From Mesorhizobium sp. RMAD-H1 (lineage in GTDB: Bacteria; Pseudomonadota; Alphaproteobacteria; Rhizobiales; Rhizobiaceae): a stretch of 64,000 nt of DNA. Where the stretch lies: the NCBI RefSeq assembly GCF_014191375.1, contig NZ_JACHWN010000002.1, forward strand, positions 372,001 through 436,000. The letters run 5' to 3'. Below, one piece after another: positions 34,666-46,030 of this stretch. A program made the position numbers and the translations under genes. The number at the start of each line of letters is the position of its first letter. The stretch's first letter is position 1. The notes beneath the pieces are model-generated. The model was given only the letters and a program-made list of their open reading frames with translations. It was not told where the DNA came from and made no database searches.

Positions 34666-35322
34666 TTACTCCGCCGGCGAAACCTGCACGCCCCGCCTGC
34701 GGCGCGGACGCGACCTGAACATGCGGACGCCGACGATCGAGGCGATGATGGCGAAAATGGTGACACCCACTGTTAGCCACATCAGGTCGTCGCCATTCAT
34801 GTCGGCGAAAATGCCGGCCCCCTTCCCTGCCAGCCAGCCGGGCGCGAACATCACCGGCGCCCACACGACGGCCGAGAGGACGTTGGCCGTCTGGAAACGC
34901 TTCTGGTCCATCGACATCATGCCGGCCACCAGCGGAACGGTGCAGCGGACGGGGCCGAAGAAGCGGCCGAGGAAGACGGAAGCAAAGCCGTAGCGGCGGA
35001 AATACAGCCTGGCGCGGGCGACGCCCTGCCGGTGGCGGTTGAGCGGCCATTTGTGGACGATGCTGCGCCCGACCCACCAGCCGAGAAAATAGGAGATGAT
35101 GTCGCCGATGACCGCACCGATGATGGCGCCGAGAATGACGGAAAAAGGCTCGATGATGCCGGCGCCGATCAATCCGCCGATGAGCAGCATGATGGGCGTG
35201 GCCGGAATGAACATGCCGATCAGCGCCAGCGATTCGCCGAATGCGATCACGCCGACGATCGGCCCCGCCCAGGCCCGATGCTCCGAGATGAAATGCCCAA
35301 GTTCGCCTAGAAGACTTTCCAT
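34666..35322 (-). CDS. DedA family membrane protein
   Basis: 218 residues with about five helices. Signature DedA segments are FGESLALIGMFIPATPIMLL and the RRYGFASVFLGRFFGPVR stretch. DedA proteins are polyprenyl-phosphate or phospholipid flippase-like proteins that matter for envelope integrity. The C-terminal tail is Arg-rich. The stop codon is followed immediately by octamer repeats (34639-34663, see findings). Confidence 0.87.
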   Translation of the reverse strand: MESLLGELGHFISEHRAWAGPIVGVIAFGESLALIGMFIPATPIMLLIGGLIGAGIIEPFSVILGAIIGAVIGDIISYFLGWWVGRSIVHKWPLNRHRQGVARARLYFRRYGFASVFLGRFFGPVRCTVPLVAGMMSMDQKRFQTANVLSAVVWAPVMFAPGWLAGKGAGIFADMNGDDLMWLTVGVTIFAIIASIVGVRMFRSRPRRRRGVQVSPAE

Positions 35323-35392
35323 GCGGTCCCCAATGCCATCAACACGACCTTAGCTGACAGAATTTAAGGAACTGTGCAGCGGTTTCGAAAAA

Positions 35393-35412
35393 ACCGCGGC
35401 AGGATTGCCGCG
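35393..35412. other. Hairpin upstream of DedA in a 354-base gene-poor region
   Basis: CCGCGGCA and TGCCGCGG are an 8-bp palindrome with a 4-base loop. It is the only clear structure in 35323-35526; the rest of the gap holds the small ORF at 35527 and then the tRNA. Confidence 0.45.
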
Positions 35413-35526
35413 GCTGGCGCAATTGTTGTCTTTCTAATTGTGGCAGGCAAGGATCAAACATTGATGACAAGATTACGGCACCAAGCGTGAAGCCTATTTC
35501 CGCCCTACCACGTCTTTAGGAGCCAT

Positions 35527-35673
35527 ATGGCGATCGGACGAGACGGCGGCAAGCAGAAAAGGGCCGAGCGCCAATCTTTCCGCTTTCTGAAATTTTACGC
35601 GATTGAAGGCTGGACAGGTGCGACGAGTGCGGTTATAGAACCGCTCACTTCGACGGCGCAGCGCGCCGGATGA
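35527..35673 (+). CDS. Candidate 48-residue ORF immediately upstream of tRNA-Lys
   Basis: ATG at 35527 follows AGGAG at 35518-35522, a close but usable spacing of 4 bases. The product is 48 residues: a basic N-terminus (GGKQKRAERQ), an aromatic patch (FRFLKFY) and a Thr/Ser-rich C-terminus. The stop at 35671-35673 is three bases before the tRNA. The frame is short and could be chance; no family is recognised. It could be a transcribed leader of the tRNA. Confidence 0.35.
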   Translation: MAIGRDGGKQKRAERQSFRFLKFYAIEGWTGATSAVIEPLTSTAQRAG

Positions 35674-35676
35674 GGC

Positions 35677-35752
<76 letters not shown>

Positions 35753-35951
35753 AACCATTTCACGATGGTTTGCCGCTGATACATAATCTCATTTCTATAC
35801 AGTTTTGTGATGGCGCCCGGCTTTCGGTCTGGATGCGGATCAACCATTCCGCTTAACAGCCCGATTCCCGCCGGATCGGCGGCAACGGCGCGGAATGCCG
35901 CGATTTCATGAAAGCCGCTCTGTATGGCTACAGCCGCTACGCCGGTAGCAT

Positions 35952-36878
35952 TCAGACGAACAGCGTCCCTTCCGCCACCTTTATCGCCGATCCGCCGATG
36001 CGCGCGCCCGCTATGCGCCGGTTCTCGATGTCGAGCTCCAGCCGGATGCGCGAAGGCCGCCCCATTTCCATGCCCTGCTCGATCCACAGCTGCGCCACGC
36101 CGTCCACCGGCCTGTCGAAATGGTGGATCGCCCCGGCAAAGGCGGCAACGGCCGAGCCGGTCGCCGGATCCTCATAGTGATTCCCGCCGGTCACGAACAT
36201 GCGCGCGTGGAAATCGCTGTCGAAAAGCCGCGTCTCGCGGCAATAGGCGTAGATCGGCAATTGCCGGCCATCCACCTTCGGCAGGTTTTCCCTGACGAAG
36301 ACCGTATCGACGGAGATCTTGGCCGCCGTGATCAGATTGTGCACCGGGATGAGCAGATAGGGAACGCCGCCGCTCCACACGCTCGGCACGTGATTCTCGA
36401 AGCCGATCTCATGCGTGCCCACACCCAGCGCCGCCGCGGCAACCTCCTTCTCCACCTCGATATCGAGCCTTTCGGCCAGGCGCGGCAGATCGAATTCTGC
36501 AAAAGCCCCCTTCCTGGAAAAGCCCACGCCGCAGCGCACCACGCCGATCTTCTCTTCCAGTGCGATCAGCACGTCCGCATTTTCCCCGTCGTGCCGCCTG
36601 GCCGCCAGCGCGATGGCTGTGCCCACCGTCGGATGGCCGGCGAAGGGCAGCTCGTATTCCGGCGTGAAGATGCGGATAGCGGCCGTATGGATGGGGTTTG
36701 TCGCGGAGGTGACGAAAACCGTCTCAGAGAGGTTGAACTCGCGTGCGATCGCCTGCATGCGCTTTTCGTCCAGCCCGTCCGCATCATGGACGATCGCCAG
36801 CGGATTGCCGCTCAGCGCCTCGCCGGTGAACACGTCATAGATTTCATAGGGCCGTCCGGAAGCCGGTCTCGCATCCAT
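35952..36878 (-). CDS. PhzF family isomerase/epimerase
   Basis: 308 residues. The PhzF fold has two similar halves; catalytic Glu lies in NLSETVFV near residue 50 and the turn motif ELPFAGHPTVGTAIAL follows. In the second half YEDPATGSAVAAF is typical. PhzF enzymes isomerise trans-2,3-dihydro-3-hydroxyanthranilate, but most relatives have unknown substrates and no phenazine genes are near. It ends about 200 bases from the tRNA, in a gap without other genes. Confidence 0.88.
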   Translation of the reverse strand: MDARPASGRPYEIYDVFTGEALSGNPLAIVHDADGLDEKRMQAIAREFNLSETVFVTSATNPIHTAAIRIFTPEYELPFAGHPTVGTAIALAARRHDGENADVLIALEEKIGVVRCGVGFSRKGAFAEFDLPRLAERLDIEVEKEVAAAALGVGTHEIGFENHVPSVWSGGVPYLLIPVHNLITAAKISVDTVFVRENLPKVDGRQLPIYAYCRETRLFDSDFHARMFVTGGNHYEDPATGSAVAAFAGAIHHFDRPVDGVAQLWIEQGMEMGRPSRIRLELDIENRRIAGARIGGSAIKVAEGTLFV

Positions 36879-36962
36879 GTCAAAATCTCCGTCGTTCCAG
36901 CTATACGCCGCCCCAGCATAGGCATGGCGAAGAGGGACACAATCAATGTTTTCCCGATATTA

Positions 36963-37679
36963 TCAAGCTTCGCTGAAATGCCAGTCGGCAAAGGCCCGGA
37001 CATAGCTCGGCGTCGCCTCCCCCATCTGCCCCGGACCGCTCACCTCGATGATCCGGTCGAGCTCCGGCTCGTCCTGGCCGGCAAGATGCGCCTCGATACG
37101 CGCGATCAGCGTCGCCGCATCCTCGCCGAAGCGGTAGCGGCGGAAAAGCGCGATGCTGCGATTGCCGGTCACCAGGTGGATCTTCGCTTCCTGCTCGGCA
37201 TGTGACAGGTCGAGGCCCGTTTCCTCCTGCACTTCGCGCCGGTTGTTGGCGTCGTAATCAACCAGGCCGCCGGCGATGTCGTTGTCATCGATGGAGCCGG
37301 CCGGGAAATAAATGCGTCCTCCGCCCGCATTGCTCGCCGCCATGCGCGCGGCGATCAGGCGATTGTCCGATGAAACCACCACGCCCACGCCGAAAATATG
37401 CCAGGGCCGGATAGGCTCGGGATCACGGCGCCAGTAGAGAAGCGTCTCGTAGCGCGAGCGGACGAAATCGGCATGCAGAACGCCGTCCTCGATATGCACC
37501 CGCGGCGCGAGGTAGAGCTCGCCATTGAAGAGATTGGGATTGGCGGCGATCTCATCACGCCAGTTGCGCTCGATGGCCGTCTTGTTCTTCGCGGCATAAT
37601 CCAGCACGCCCGGCACGACGCGCACCTCGACGCGATCGATCGCGACGACCGTATTTTCGGGGATTGCATCCACTGTCAT
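36963..37679 (-). CDS. NUDIX hydrolase
   Basis: 238 residues from ATG 37679. The Nudix box is GGLVDYDANNRREVQEETGLDL in two parts, GGLVDYDANN and REVQEETGLDL, within a MutT-like fold of beta strands and helices. It should hydrolyse a nucleoside diphosphate linked to another group. The ATG overlaps the stop of the upstream nuclease gene (ATGA), so the two are one translational unit. A longer frame upstream is antisense overlap with the nuclease. The substrate is unknown. Confidence 0.85.
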   Translation of the reverse strand: MTVDAIPENTVVAIDRVEVRVVPGVLDYAAKNKTAIERNWRDEIAANPNLFNGELYLAPRVHIEDGVLHADFVRSRYETLLYWRRDPEPIRPWHIFGVGVVVSSDNRLIAARMAASNAGGGRIYFPAGSIDDNDIAGGLVDYDANNRREVQEETGLDLSHAEQEAKIHLVTGNRSIALFRRYRFGEDAATLIARIEAHLAGQDEPELDRIIEVSGPGQMGEATPSYVRAFADWHFSEA

Positions 37680-38788
37680 AGGATATCCAGCGTTACGCTG
37701 ACCGGACAATGATCGCTGGCCTTCGGCCTGTCCCAGCCGGTCCTGGGATAGCGGTCCACCGCCTGGCCCTCCGGGAAAATCGTGCGCCAGGGCTGGCCCC
37801 GGCGTATGATGTCGGGAACCGCCCGGCCATTGCCGCGGCTGATCGCCGGCGACGCCAGGATGTAATCGAGCTGGCAGAGATGCCGCTCCTGCGGGCCGCG
37901 GGTGTGATAGAGCGTCCAGCGGTCCATGACCGGCCGCCGCTCCACCAGGTTTTCGGCAAACCCGTCCTGCAGCAGGATATCGACCGAGCTGACGTCCTCC
38001 CGCGCCGGCGCGAAGGCATAGCCGTTCACCTCGTCCCCGCTGATGACGATGCGCTCGCGATAATCGTTGAAGTCGCCGCAGATCAGCCACCGCTTGTGCG
38101 GCGCGCCTTCAGGCCCGAACTTCTTCTCGATGATCCGGCGCACGGCCTTCGCCTCGGCAATGCGCACCGGCATGGTCGCCATGCGCCCGTCGAGCCCATT
38201 GCGCTGGCCGGCCATCGACTTGAAATGGCAGACGAAAAGCGATAGCGGCTTGCCGCCGACGCGGATATCGAGTTCCAGGCAGTCGCGCTTGAAGATGCGC
38301 TCATGCGGCTCGATGCCGAGCGCCGCCAGGGCCGGATCGTAAAGACCGAGACCGGCATAGGTCAGATGCGCATGGCTGGTCATGGAGACGAACTCGATCG
38401 GCTGGCCGTCGCGCGTCTCCTCGCGCATCATCACCGCCACGTCGATGCCGCGGCTGTCATTGCCCTCCACCATGTATTTATGGCGATAGCGGTGCCCGAC
38501 CATCTTGAAGAGATAGCCATATTCGAAGGCGTTGAGCGCTGCGAGATTGTCCACCTCCTGCATGCAGAGGATGTCGGCACGGGCATCGGCGATGGCGAGC
38601 GCGGTCATCTGGCGGGTATCATCGGCATGGGCGATGGCCCGCGCCTGCTCGAGCAGCTTGTACTGCGCCTCGTCGTGAATCTCGAAGAGCTGAAGACTGC
38701 GATCCTGATGCAGTTCGTTCCGGAAGCCCGAGAAATCGAACCGGTGCATCAGATTTTCGACATTGAAGGTGGCGATCGTGAGGGACAT
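37676..38788 (-). CDS. Endonuclease/exonuclease/phosphatase (EEP) family protein
   Basis: 370 residues. EEP motifs are in order: TFNVENL (metal Asn) at residue 6, MQEVDN (metal Glu), GDFNDYRE (catalytic Asp/Asn) in the middle, and KASDHCPVSV (catalytic His) near the end. Such proteins hydrolyse DNA, RNA or inositol phosphates with Mg2+. It precedes the NUDIX gene with a 4-base overlap; a shared nucleotide-processing or phospholipid role is inferred only from this pairing. Confidence 0.87.
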   Translation of the reverse strand: MSLTIATFNVENLMHRFDFSGFRNELHQDRSLQLFEIHDEAQYKLLEQARAIAHADDTRQMTALAIADARADILCMQEVDNLAALNAFEYGYLFKMVGHRYRHKYMVEGNDSRGIDVAVMMREETRDGQPIEFVSMTSHAHLTYAGLGLYDPALAALGIEPHERIFKRDCLELDIRVGGKPLSLFVCHFKSMAGQRNGLDGRMATMPVRIAEAKAVRRIIEKKFGPEGAPHKRWLICGDFNDYRERIVISGDEVNGYAFAPAREDVSSVDILLQDGFAENLVERRPVMDRWTLYHTRGPQERHLCQLDYILASPAISRGNGRAVPDIIRRGQPWRTIFPEGQAVDRYPRTGWDRPKASDHCPVSVTLDIL

Positions 38789-38956
38789 GCGCCGCGGAGT
38801 GTTGCCCGCCGCGTTCGAAATGACAAGGTCCGTTGAAGAACTTTCACAGCCAACCAGCTGCCCTGCTGTTTGGATGTTCGGTTCTGGCTTTGATCCGAAG
38901 CAGATTAATCGTGTCTTTGGATGTAAATTTGCGCTCAGGTTCTATAATCGGACACC

Positions 38957-39859
38957 ATGCAGGAAGAAGCCCCCATCATATCCATAGATACATCCCTCGT
39001 CCGCCAGTTGATCACAACCCAGTTTCCTGAATGGGCGAACCTGCCGATAGATCCGGTCGAGCCGAGCGGCTGGGACAACCGCACCTTTCGTCTAGGGGAC
39101 CGCATGTCGGTCCGCCTGCCGAGCGCTGCCGCCTATGCGGCCCAGGTGGAGAAAGAGCATCGCTGGTTGCCTGAACTTTCGGGCTACCTGCCCCTGCCCA
39201 TCCCAACGCCTCTCGCGAAGGGTGCGCCGACGGAAACTTATCCCTGGCATTGGTCCGTCTATCGCTGGATCGAGGGCAGGCCAGCCGACCCGGAAACGAT
39301 CCCCGACCTCAATCAGTTTGCCCTCTCGCTTGCCCGGTTTCTTCGGGCGCTTTACCAGATCGACGCTGCTGGCGGCCCGCCGCCGGGAGAGCACAATTTT
39401 CATCGTGGAGACCCCCTCGCAGTCTATGATTCTGATACCCGTGCCGCTCTTGCCACGCTTGGGAACCGTATTGATGCGGCCGCAGCCGAAGACGTATGGA
39501 GCACAGCCCTCAACTCGCAATGGCAGGGTACGCCGGTTTGGGTCCATGGTGACATTGCCCAAGGCAACCTGCTCGTCGAGAACGGCAAGCTCTCTGCCGT
39601 CATTGATTTCGGCAGTTCGGCGGTGGGGGATCCGGCATGCGACCTTGTCATCGCCTGGATGCTGTTTTCCGGCGAAAGCCGCCACACCTTTCGCTCAGCA
39701 CTTTCCCTTGATGACGAAACCTGGTGCCGCGCTCGCGGCTGGGCTCTGTGGAAAGCTCTGATCACAGCCGCAGGACATGACAGTAACCAGCGCGAGGCCG
39801 AGAAATCATGGCGCGTCATCGAAGAGGTGCTGGCTGATCATCTGCAAGAGGGCAGATAG
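38957..39859 (+). CDS. Aminoglycoside phosphotransferase (APH)-fold kinase
   Basis: 300 residues. It shows the APH kinase core: HGDIAQGNLLV carries the catalytic Asp and Asn, and VIDFGSSAVGDPACDL holds the metal-binding DFG-like Asp. The first 90 residues form the smaller lobe (PSGWDNRTFRLGDRMSVRLP). Family members phosphorylate aminoglycosides, but chromosomal copies with this divergence in Hyphomicrobiales are usually general small-molecule kinases. No resistance genes or mobile elements are near, so a resistance role is not supported. Confidence 0.83.
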   Translation: MQEEAPIISIDTSLVRQLITTQFPEWANLPIDPVEPSGWDNRTFRLGDRMSVRLPSAAAYAAQVEKEHRWLPELSGYLPLPIPTPLAKGAPTETYPWHWSVYRWIEGRPADPETIPDLNQFALSLARFLRALYQIDAAGGPPPGEHNFHRGDPLAVYDSDTRAALATLGNRIDAAAAEDVWSTALNSQWQGTPVWVHGDIAQGNLLVENGKLSAVIDFGSSAVGDPACDLVIAWMLFSGESRHTFRSALSLDDETWCRARGWALWKALITAAGHDSNQREAEKSWRVIEEVLADHLQEGR

Positions 39860-39922
39860 CTTATGATCATTGTTTGGCATCGCCCTGCTCTGACCTTATA
39901 TATCGCTGTGAAGGATGAGATG

Positions 39923-40354
39923 ATGAATTTACCCAGACCATTCTGGACAGCGCTTCTGGCAGCAGGCTGCCTGCTGATGGCCGTCCCGGCCGCCTCGGCG
40001 ATAGAGATCCGCCAGCAATCCGGCGTTCAGCCGCTGCGGCCCGAGGGCCGGCTGATCAATGGCGGCGTCATCGGCAGCACGCGCTCCGATTCCGGCGCGC
40101 GCAAGTGCTATGGCTCGACACTCTGCCGCGAGAGCGGCACCTATTATTCGGAACAGGGCGTGCTGCACTACAGGAACGGCGATCCGATCGAGGAGCGCCG
40201 GCGCTCGCCGGGCGTGAAGGCTGGTAGCACCGGCCCCAGCATAAACCACATTCAGTGGTGCCAGAACCGCTACAACTCCTACAGGACGTCCGACAACACC
40301 TACCAGCCCTTTGCCGGCACGCGCCGCGCCTGCTCGTCGCCGTTTGGAAATTAG
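39923..40354 (+). CDS. BA14K family secreted protein
   Basis: 143 residues from ATG 39923 (AAGGA upstream; a second ATG at 39920 is possible). Signal peptide ~27 residues (MNLPRPFW to ASA). The C-terminal box with HIQWCQNRYNSYR and DNTYQPFAGTRRAC matches BA14K, a Brucella and rhizobial antigen with lectin-like or immune properties. The stop TAG is also the first bases of the octamer repeat. The mature part has a conserved CYGSTLCRESGTYYSE-like segment. Location is likely outer-membrane or periplasmic. Confidence 0.88.
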   Translation: MNLPRPFWTALLAAGCLLMAVPAASAIEIRQQSGVQPLRPEGRLINGGVIGSTRSDSGARKCYGSTLCRESGTYYSEQGVLHYRNGDPIEERRRSPGVKAGSTGPSINHIQWCQNRYNSYRTSDNTYQPFAGTRRACSSPFGN

Positions 40355-40473
40355 TGAGATAGTGAGATAGTGAGATAGTGAGATAGTGAATTTTAGATAG
40401 ATGCGCTCGACAATGAAAATATGCCGGCGCGTCCCACTATCTCACTACTCACTATTCCCTATCTCACCATTCT
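40352..40473. repeat. Octamer repeat pair between convergent BA14K and ilvC genes
   Basis: On the plus strand AGTGAGAT is repeated four and a half times from 40355, then an AT-rich core, then a mirror set (CACTATCTCACTACTCACTATTCCCTATCTCAC) to 40468. The two ends are inverted and can pair as a hairpin with G-U wobble. The repeat starts at the BA14K stop codon and ends a few bases from the ilvC stop. Confidence 0.8.
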
Positions 40474-42217
<1,744 letters not shown>

Positions 42218-42382
42218 TGCCGTACCGTACGTTACGGTTCGGCACTATGTCGAAAGCGGGGGAAGGATGCAAGGCCTTTCGATAAGGCGATGGAAATCCG
42301 GCGAAGTCGTGATGCCACGAAAATACCCGCCGCAGGCGACAGGATGCCGCTCCGATCGGCGAGGATGTGCTGGAGATTCACG

Positions 42383-42946
42383 ATGACTGATTTCACCCTT
42401 GGCAGGCTTTCCCGTGGACTGCTCGCCGGTGCCCTGCTGCTTGGTTCCGCGGGCCCGGCGTGGTGCGCCGGCTCGATCGAGCCGCTGCTCAACCTCCTCG
42501 CCGAGCGCAACGCCATTGGCGACGAGGTCGCGTTGAGCAAATGGGACAGCGGCAAGCCGGTTCAGGATGCCGCCCGCGAGGCGGTGGTGCTGTCGAATGT
42601 GCGCGAACAGGCGCCCGAATATGGGCTGGACCCGGACGATGCGGCGCGCTTTTTCGGCATGCAGATCGAATCCAACAAGCTGGTTCAGTACCAGTTGCTG
42701 GATCAATGGCGGCTGTCGGGCCGCGCGCCGGACAAGCCCCGCCCGGACCTCACCGCATTGCGCAAGCGCCTGGACCGGTTGCAGGCAGATATGCTGGACG
42801 CGCTGCAGGCCAGCGCCGAGGCACGAAAGGCGCCGGATTGTCGTGTTTCAACCGCCCGCGCCGTAAAGGCCTATGCACAAGCCCACCATCTGGACCCGGT
42901 CCACCGGATCGCGCTGGTGCGCAGCCTCGGCGATTTCTGCCGCTGA
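42383..42946 (+). CDS. Secreted AroQ-gamma chorismate mutase
   Basis: 187 residues from ATG 42383 (TGGAG upstream). A signal peptide of about 29 residues (LLAGALLLGSAGPAWCAG) directs export. The mature part matches the helical AroQ-gamma fold: LLNLLAERNAIGDEVALSKW then VREQAPEYGLDPDDAARFF and NKLVQYQLLDQW. Secreted chorismate mutases are found in pathogens, symbionts and plant nematodes, where they act outside the cytoplasm on chorismate or serve another role. Its location away from aromatic pathway genes fits that class. Confidence 0.82.
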   Translation: MTDFTLGRLSRGLLAGALLLGSAGPAWCAGSIEPLLNLLAERNAIGDEVALSKWDSGKPVQDAAREAVVLSNVREQAPEYGLDPDDAARFFGMQIESNKLVQYQLLDQWRLSGRAPDKPRPDLTALRKRLDRLQADMLDALQASAEARKAPDCRVSTARAVKAYAQAHHLDPVHRIALVRSLGDFCR

Positions 42947-42970
42947 TGCGCGGCGGCGTCCCCTTCCCGC

Positions 42971-44908
42971 TCAGATATTGACCTGGGTGCCCACCTCGAT
43001 CACGCGCCCGGTGGGGATCTGGAAATATTCCGTCGCGTCGGAGGCCGTGCGGGCCAGGAGGATGAAGAGCTTGTCCTGCCAGAGCGGCATGCCGGAATTG
43101 GGCGAGGCCTTCAGCGAGCGCCGCGACAGGAAGAAGGACGTCTTCATGATGTCGAACTGCCAGCCGAGCTTGCGGCAGATCGCCAGCGCACGCGGGATAT
43201 TGGGCTGCTCCATATAGCCGAAGGTCAGCGTCACCTGCATGAAGCGCTCGTTGTACTGCGATACCCGGGCCCTGTCGGCGGTGGCGACCCGCGGCGTCGG
43301 CGCCGTTACCACCGTCAGGATGACATTGTTCTCGTGCAGCACCTTGTAGTGCTTGAGGCTGTGCATCAACGCCGTGGGCGCGCTTTTCGGATCGCTTGTC
43401 AGGAAGACCGCGGTTCCCGGCACGATGATAGGCGGCTTCTTCGATATCTGATCGACGATCAGGTCAAGTTCCACCTCGCTCTTGCGGGTCTTCTGGAAGA
43501 GCTGCCGGCTGCCGCGCACCCAGGTCACCATGATCACCATGACAATGGCCGCCATCAGGATGGAAACCCAGCCACCCTCATGCACCTTGGCGATATTGGC
43601 GCTGAAGAATACGAGGTCGATCATGAGAAAACCCGCGGTCGCCATGCCCGCGACCGCCATCCGCCATTGCCAGATGCGGGTCATGACGATGAACAGGAGC
43701 GAGCTCGTCACGATCATGTTGCCGGTGACGGCGATGCCATAGGCCGAGGCGAGCTTGGAAGAGCTGCCGAAGCCGACCACCAGCATGATGACGGCGATGC
43801 CGAGCAGGAGATTGACGCGCGGGATATAGATCTGCCCAAGCAGCTTTGCCGATGTGTGCTGGATTTCGAGGCGCGGCAGCAGGTTGAGCTGCACCGCCTG
43901 GCGCGCAAGGGAATAGGCGCCGGTGATGACCGCCTGGCTGGCGATCACGGTCGCCGCCGTGGCAAGGAGCACCATCGGCAGCAGAGCCCAGCTCGGCATC
44001 ATCTGGAAGAAGGGGTTCGAAGCGGCCTTTCCGTGCGACAGGATGAACGCGCCCTGCCCGAAATAATTGAGGAGCAGGCAGGGAAACACGATCCACAGCC
44101 AGGCGGCGACGATCGGCTTGCGTCCGAAATGGCCGAGATCGGCATAGAGCGCCTCGGCGCCGGTGACCGCGAGAAAGATCGCGCCCACCGTCACGAAGGC
44201 GGTCACCGGGCTCTCCAGCAGGTAAGCGACGGCATAATAGGGATTGATGGCGACGAAAATCGTCGGATCGTCGAAAATGTGCCAAAGGCCGGAAAGCCCG
44301 AGCGACAGGAACCACAGCGCCGTGATCGGGCCAAAGACGGCGGAAACCTTGGCCGTGCCGAAGCGCTGCACCGAAAAGAGCGTCACCAGGATGACGATGG
44401 TGATGGGCACCACGAAGGGCGTCAGCTCGGGCGTGACGATTTCGAGCCCTTCGACCGCGGAAAGGACGGAAATGGCCGGCGTGATGACGGCGTCGCCGAA
44501 GAACAGCGCCGCGCCGCATATGCCGATGCCAAGCACGAAGCCCGGCCTGCGCCGAAAGCTCGAGCGCACCAGCGCCATCAGCGAAAGGATGCCGCCCTCG
44601 CCATTATTGTCGGCGCGCAGCACGAAGATGACGTATTTGACGGTGACGATCAGCGTCAGCGCCCAGAAGATCAGCGAAATGACGCCGAGAATATCGGAAC
44701 GCGTCAATGTCCCGTCGCCGGTTGCCGCATGCAGGCCCTCGCGGAAGGCATAGATCGGGCTCGTGCCGATATCGCCGTAGACGACGCCCAGGGCCCCCAT
44801 GAGCAGAACGCGGAAGCTGTCGCCCTCATGCCCGGTAGGCTCGGCCGCCCCGTTCTCGATGCCGGCAGTTCCGGCCTCAGGCGCGCCGCCGTTCTGCACG
44901 TTGCTCAT
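42971..44908 (-). CDS. kup: Kup-type low-affinity potassium transporter
   Basis: 645 residues from ATG 44908 (GAGGTGG upstream). Twelve or so membrane helices with family marks [18 protein letters not shown] near residue 38, [15 protein letters not shown], and [19 protein letters not shown] in pieces [11 protein letters not shown]. The last ~150 residues are a soluble C-terminal domain. It couples K+ uptake to protons. The gene is single, convergent with the chorismate mutase by 24 bases. Confidence 0.95.
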   Translation of the reverse strand: MSNVQNGGAPEAGTAGIENGAAEPTGHEGDSFRVLLMGALGVVYGDIGTSPIYAFREGLHAATGDGTLTRSDILGVISLIFWALTLIVTVKYVIFVLRADNNGEGGILSLMALVRSSFRRRPGFVLGIGICGAALFFGDAVITPAISVLSAVEGLEIVTPELTPFVVPITIVILVTLFSVQRFGTAKVSAVFGPITALWFLSLGLSGLWHIFDDPTIFVAINPYYAVAYLLESPVTAFVTVGAIFLAVTGAEALYADLGHFGRKPIVAAWLWIVFPCLLLNYFGQGAFILSHGKAASNPFFQMMPSWALLPMVLLATAATVIASQAVITGAYSLARQAVQLNLLPRLEIQHTSAKLLGQIYIPRVNLLLGIAVIMLVVGFGSSSKLASAYGIAVTGNMIVTSSLLFIVMTRIWQWRMAVAGMATAGFLMIDLVFFSANIAKVHEGGWVSILMAAIVMVIMVTWVRGSRQLFQKTRKSEVELDLIVDQISKKPPIIVPGTAVFLTSDPKSAPTALMHSLKHYKVLHENNVILTVVTAPTPRVATADRARVSQYNERFMQVTLTFGYMEQPNIPRALAICRKLGWQFDIMKTSFFLSRRSLKASPNSGMPLWQDKLFILLARTASDATEYFQIPTGRVIEVGTQVNI

Positions 44909-45161
44909 CACTGCCACCTCACTGCCCCGGTACTTGCTTCCCGTAACGCAACTGTCGGGCGCCATTCCTGAGGACGTGGGCGGACGCCATAGCCATATCG
45001 CACCGTAAAGACAAATGCGGATACTGCAATGCTTGCAGTAAAGCTATGCGCCGGACGAATGCCTATGATACCTCAAGCTGCGGTCGGACGGGAGCGCCAA
45101 ACGCCGGCATGTTTTCATGAAACATCCTAACATTTTGAAATGCTGCATGGTTTCCAAGGGA

Positions 45162-45908
45162 TTATGGAGTCGTCTCCAAAGCTTTCAGGAAACGCCTGAT
45201 GGTCGCCGCCATTCCATGCTCCAGCGCATCGGCCGTGAGGCCGTGACCGATCGAGACCTCCGCAAGCGCGGGAATGCGCTTGACGAGCGGCGGAAGGTTG
45301 TCGACCGTCAGGTCGTGACCGGCATTGACGCCAAGCCCCAATGCAAGCGCCGCATCGGCGGCAGCACCCAGCTTGCGCAGTTCCCCCGCCGCGGCCTTCG
45401 CCGAGGCATGCGTCGCGCCATAGGGCCCGGTATAGAGCTCGATCCGGTCCGCTCCCGTGGCTTTTGCCGCCGCAAGCCCCTTCGGATCGGGGTCGGCAAA
45501 CAGCGACACGCGGATCGCGCGCTTCTTCAACCGCGCCACAATTGGCGTCAGGAAATCGGCCTTGGTCTCGAAATCCCAGCCATGGTCAGAGGTAGACTGG
45601 GTCGGATCGTCAGGCACGAGCGTCACCTGTTCCGGCTCGTATTTCTCGACGAGTTCCAGGAAGTGCTCCGTCGGAAACCCCTCGATATTGAATTCAGCGC
45701 CAGGGAATTCATCATCGATCAATGCGCGAATCTCGCCCAGATCGGAAAAGCGGATGTGGCGCTGGTCGGGCCGCGGATGCACGGTCAGCCCGGCCGCGCC
45801 CGCATCGAGCGCGATGCGCCCGATGCCCGTAACGCTCGGCCATGGCAGGTCGCGGCGGTTGCGCAGCATGGCGACGGCGTTAAGATTGACGGAAAGTTTT
45901 GCGGTCAT
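45162..45908 (-). CDS. pdxJ: Pyridoxine 5'-phosphate synthase PdxJ
   Basis: 248 residues. The TIM-barrel enzyme joins deoxyxylulose 5-phosphate and 3-amino-1-hydroxyacetone 1-phosphate to make PNP. Family marks: [28 protein letters not shown] (catalytic His), [17 protein letters not shown] and [13 protein letters not shown]. Divergent from the STAS gene over 122 bases that contain an AT-rich palindrome (GATTTTGC/GCAAAATC, 45938-45961). Confidence 0.96.
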   Translation of the reverse strand: MTAKLSVNLNAVAMLRNRRDLPWPSVTGIGRIALDAGAAGLTVHPRPDQRHIRFSDLGEIRALIDDEFPGAEFNIEGFPTEHFLELVEKYEPEQVTLVPDDPTQSTSDHGWDFETKADFLTPIVARLKKRAIRVSLFADPDPKGLAAAKATGADRIELYTGPYGATHASAKAAAGELRKLGAAADAALALGLGVNAGHDLTVDNLPPLVKRIPALAEVSIGHGLTADALEHGMAATIRRFLKALETTP

Positions 45909-46030
45909 ACTGGAGCCCAACCCTGAACGGAAGCGATGATTTTGCGTTATAAAGCAAAATCCTGAAAAGTAGGAACCAGTTTCCCCCGGGAAAAACGGAA
46001 CCTGTCCGGCAGTCCAAGGTGAGGCATAGC

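Noticed and set aside
37680-38090. N-terminal extension of the NUDIX gene
   Set aside because: It overlaps the EEP nuclease gene in another frame and has no family similarity; the ATG at 37679 overlaps the nuclease stop as coupled genes do.
38957-39859. Acquired aminoglycoside resistance gene
   Set aside because: Only the generic APH kinase fold is seen; there is no mobile element, cassette or companion resistance gene.
40352-40473. CRISPR array
   Set aside because: The units are only 7-8 bases with no spacers, and arms are inverted, so this is a tandem repeat.
43334-44971. 545-codon frame antisense to kup
   Set aside because: Shadow frame with charged, repetitive composition; Kup topology is unambiguous on the minus strand.
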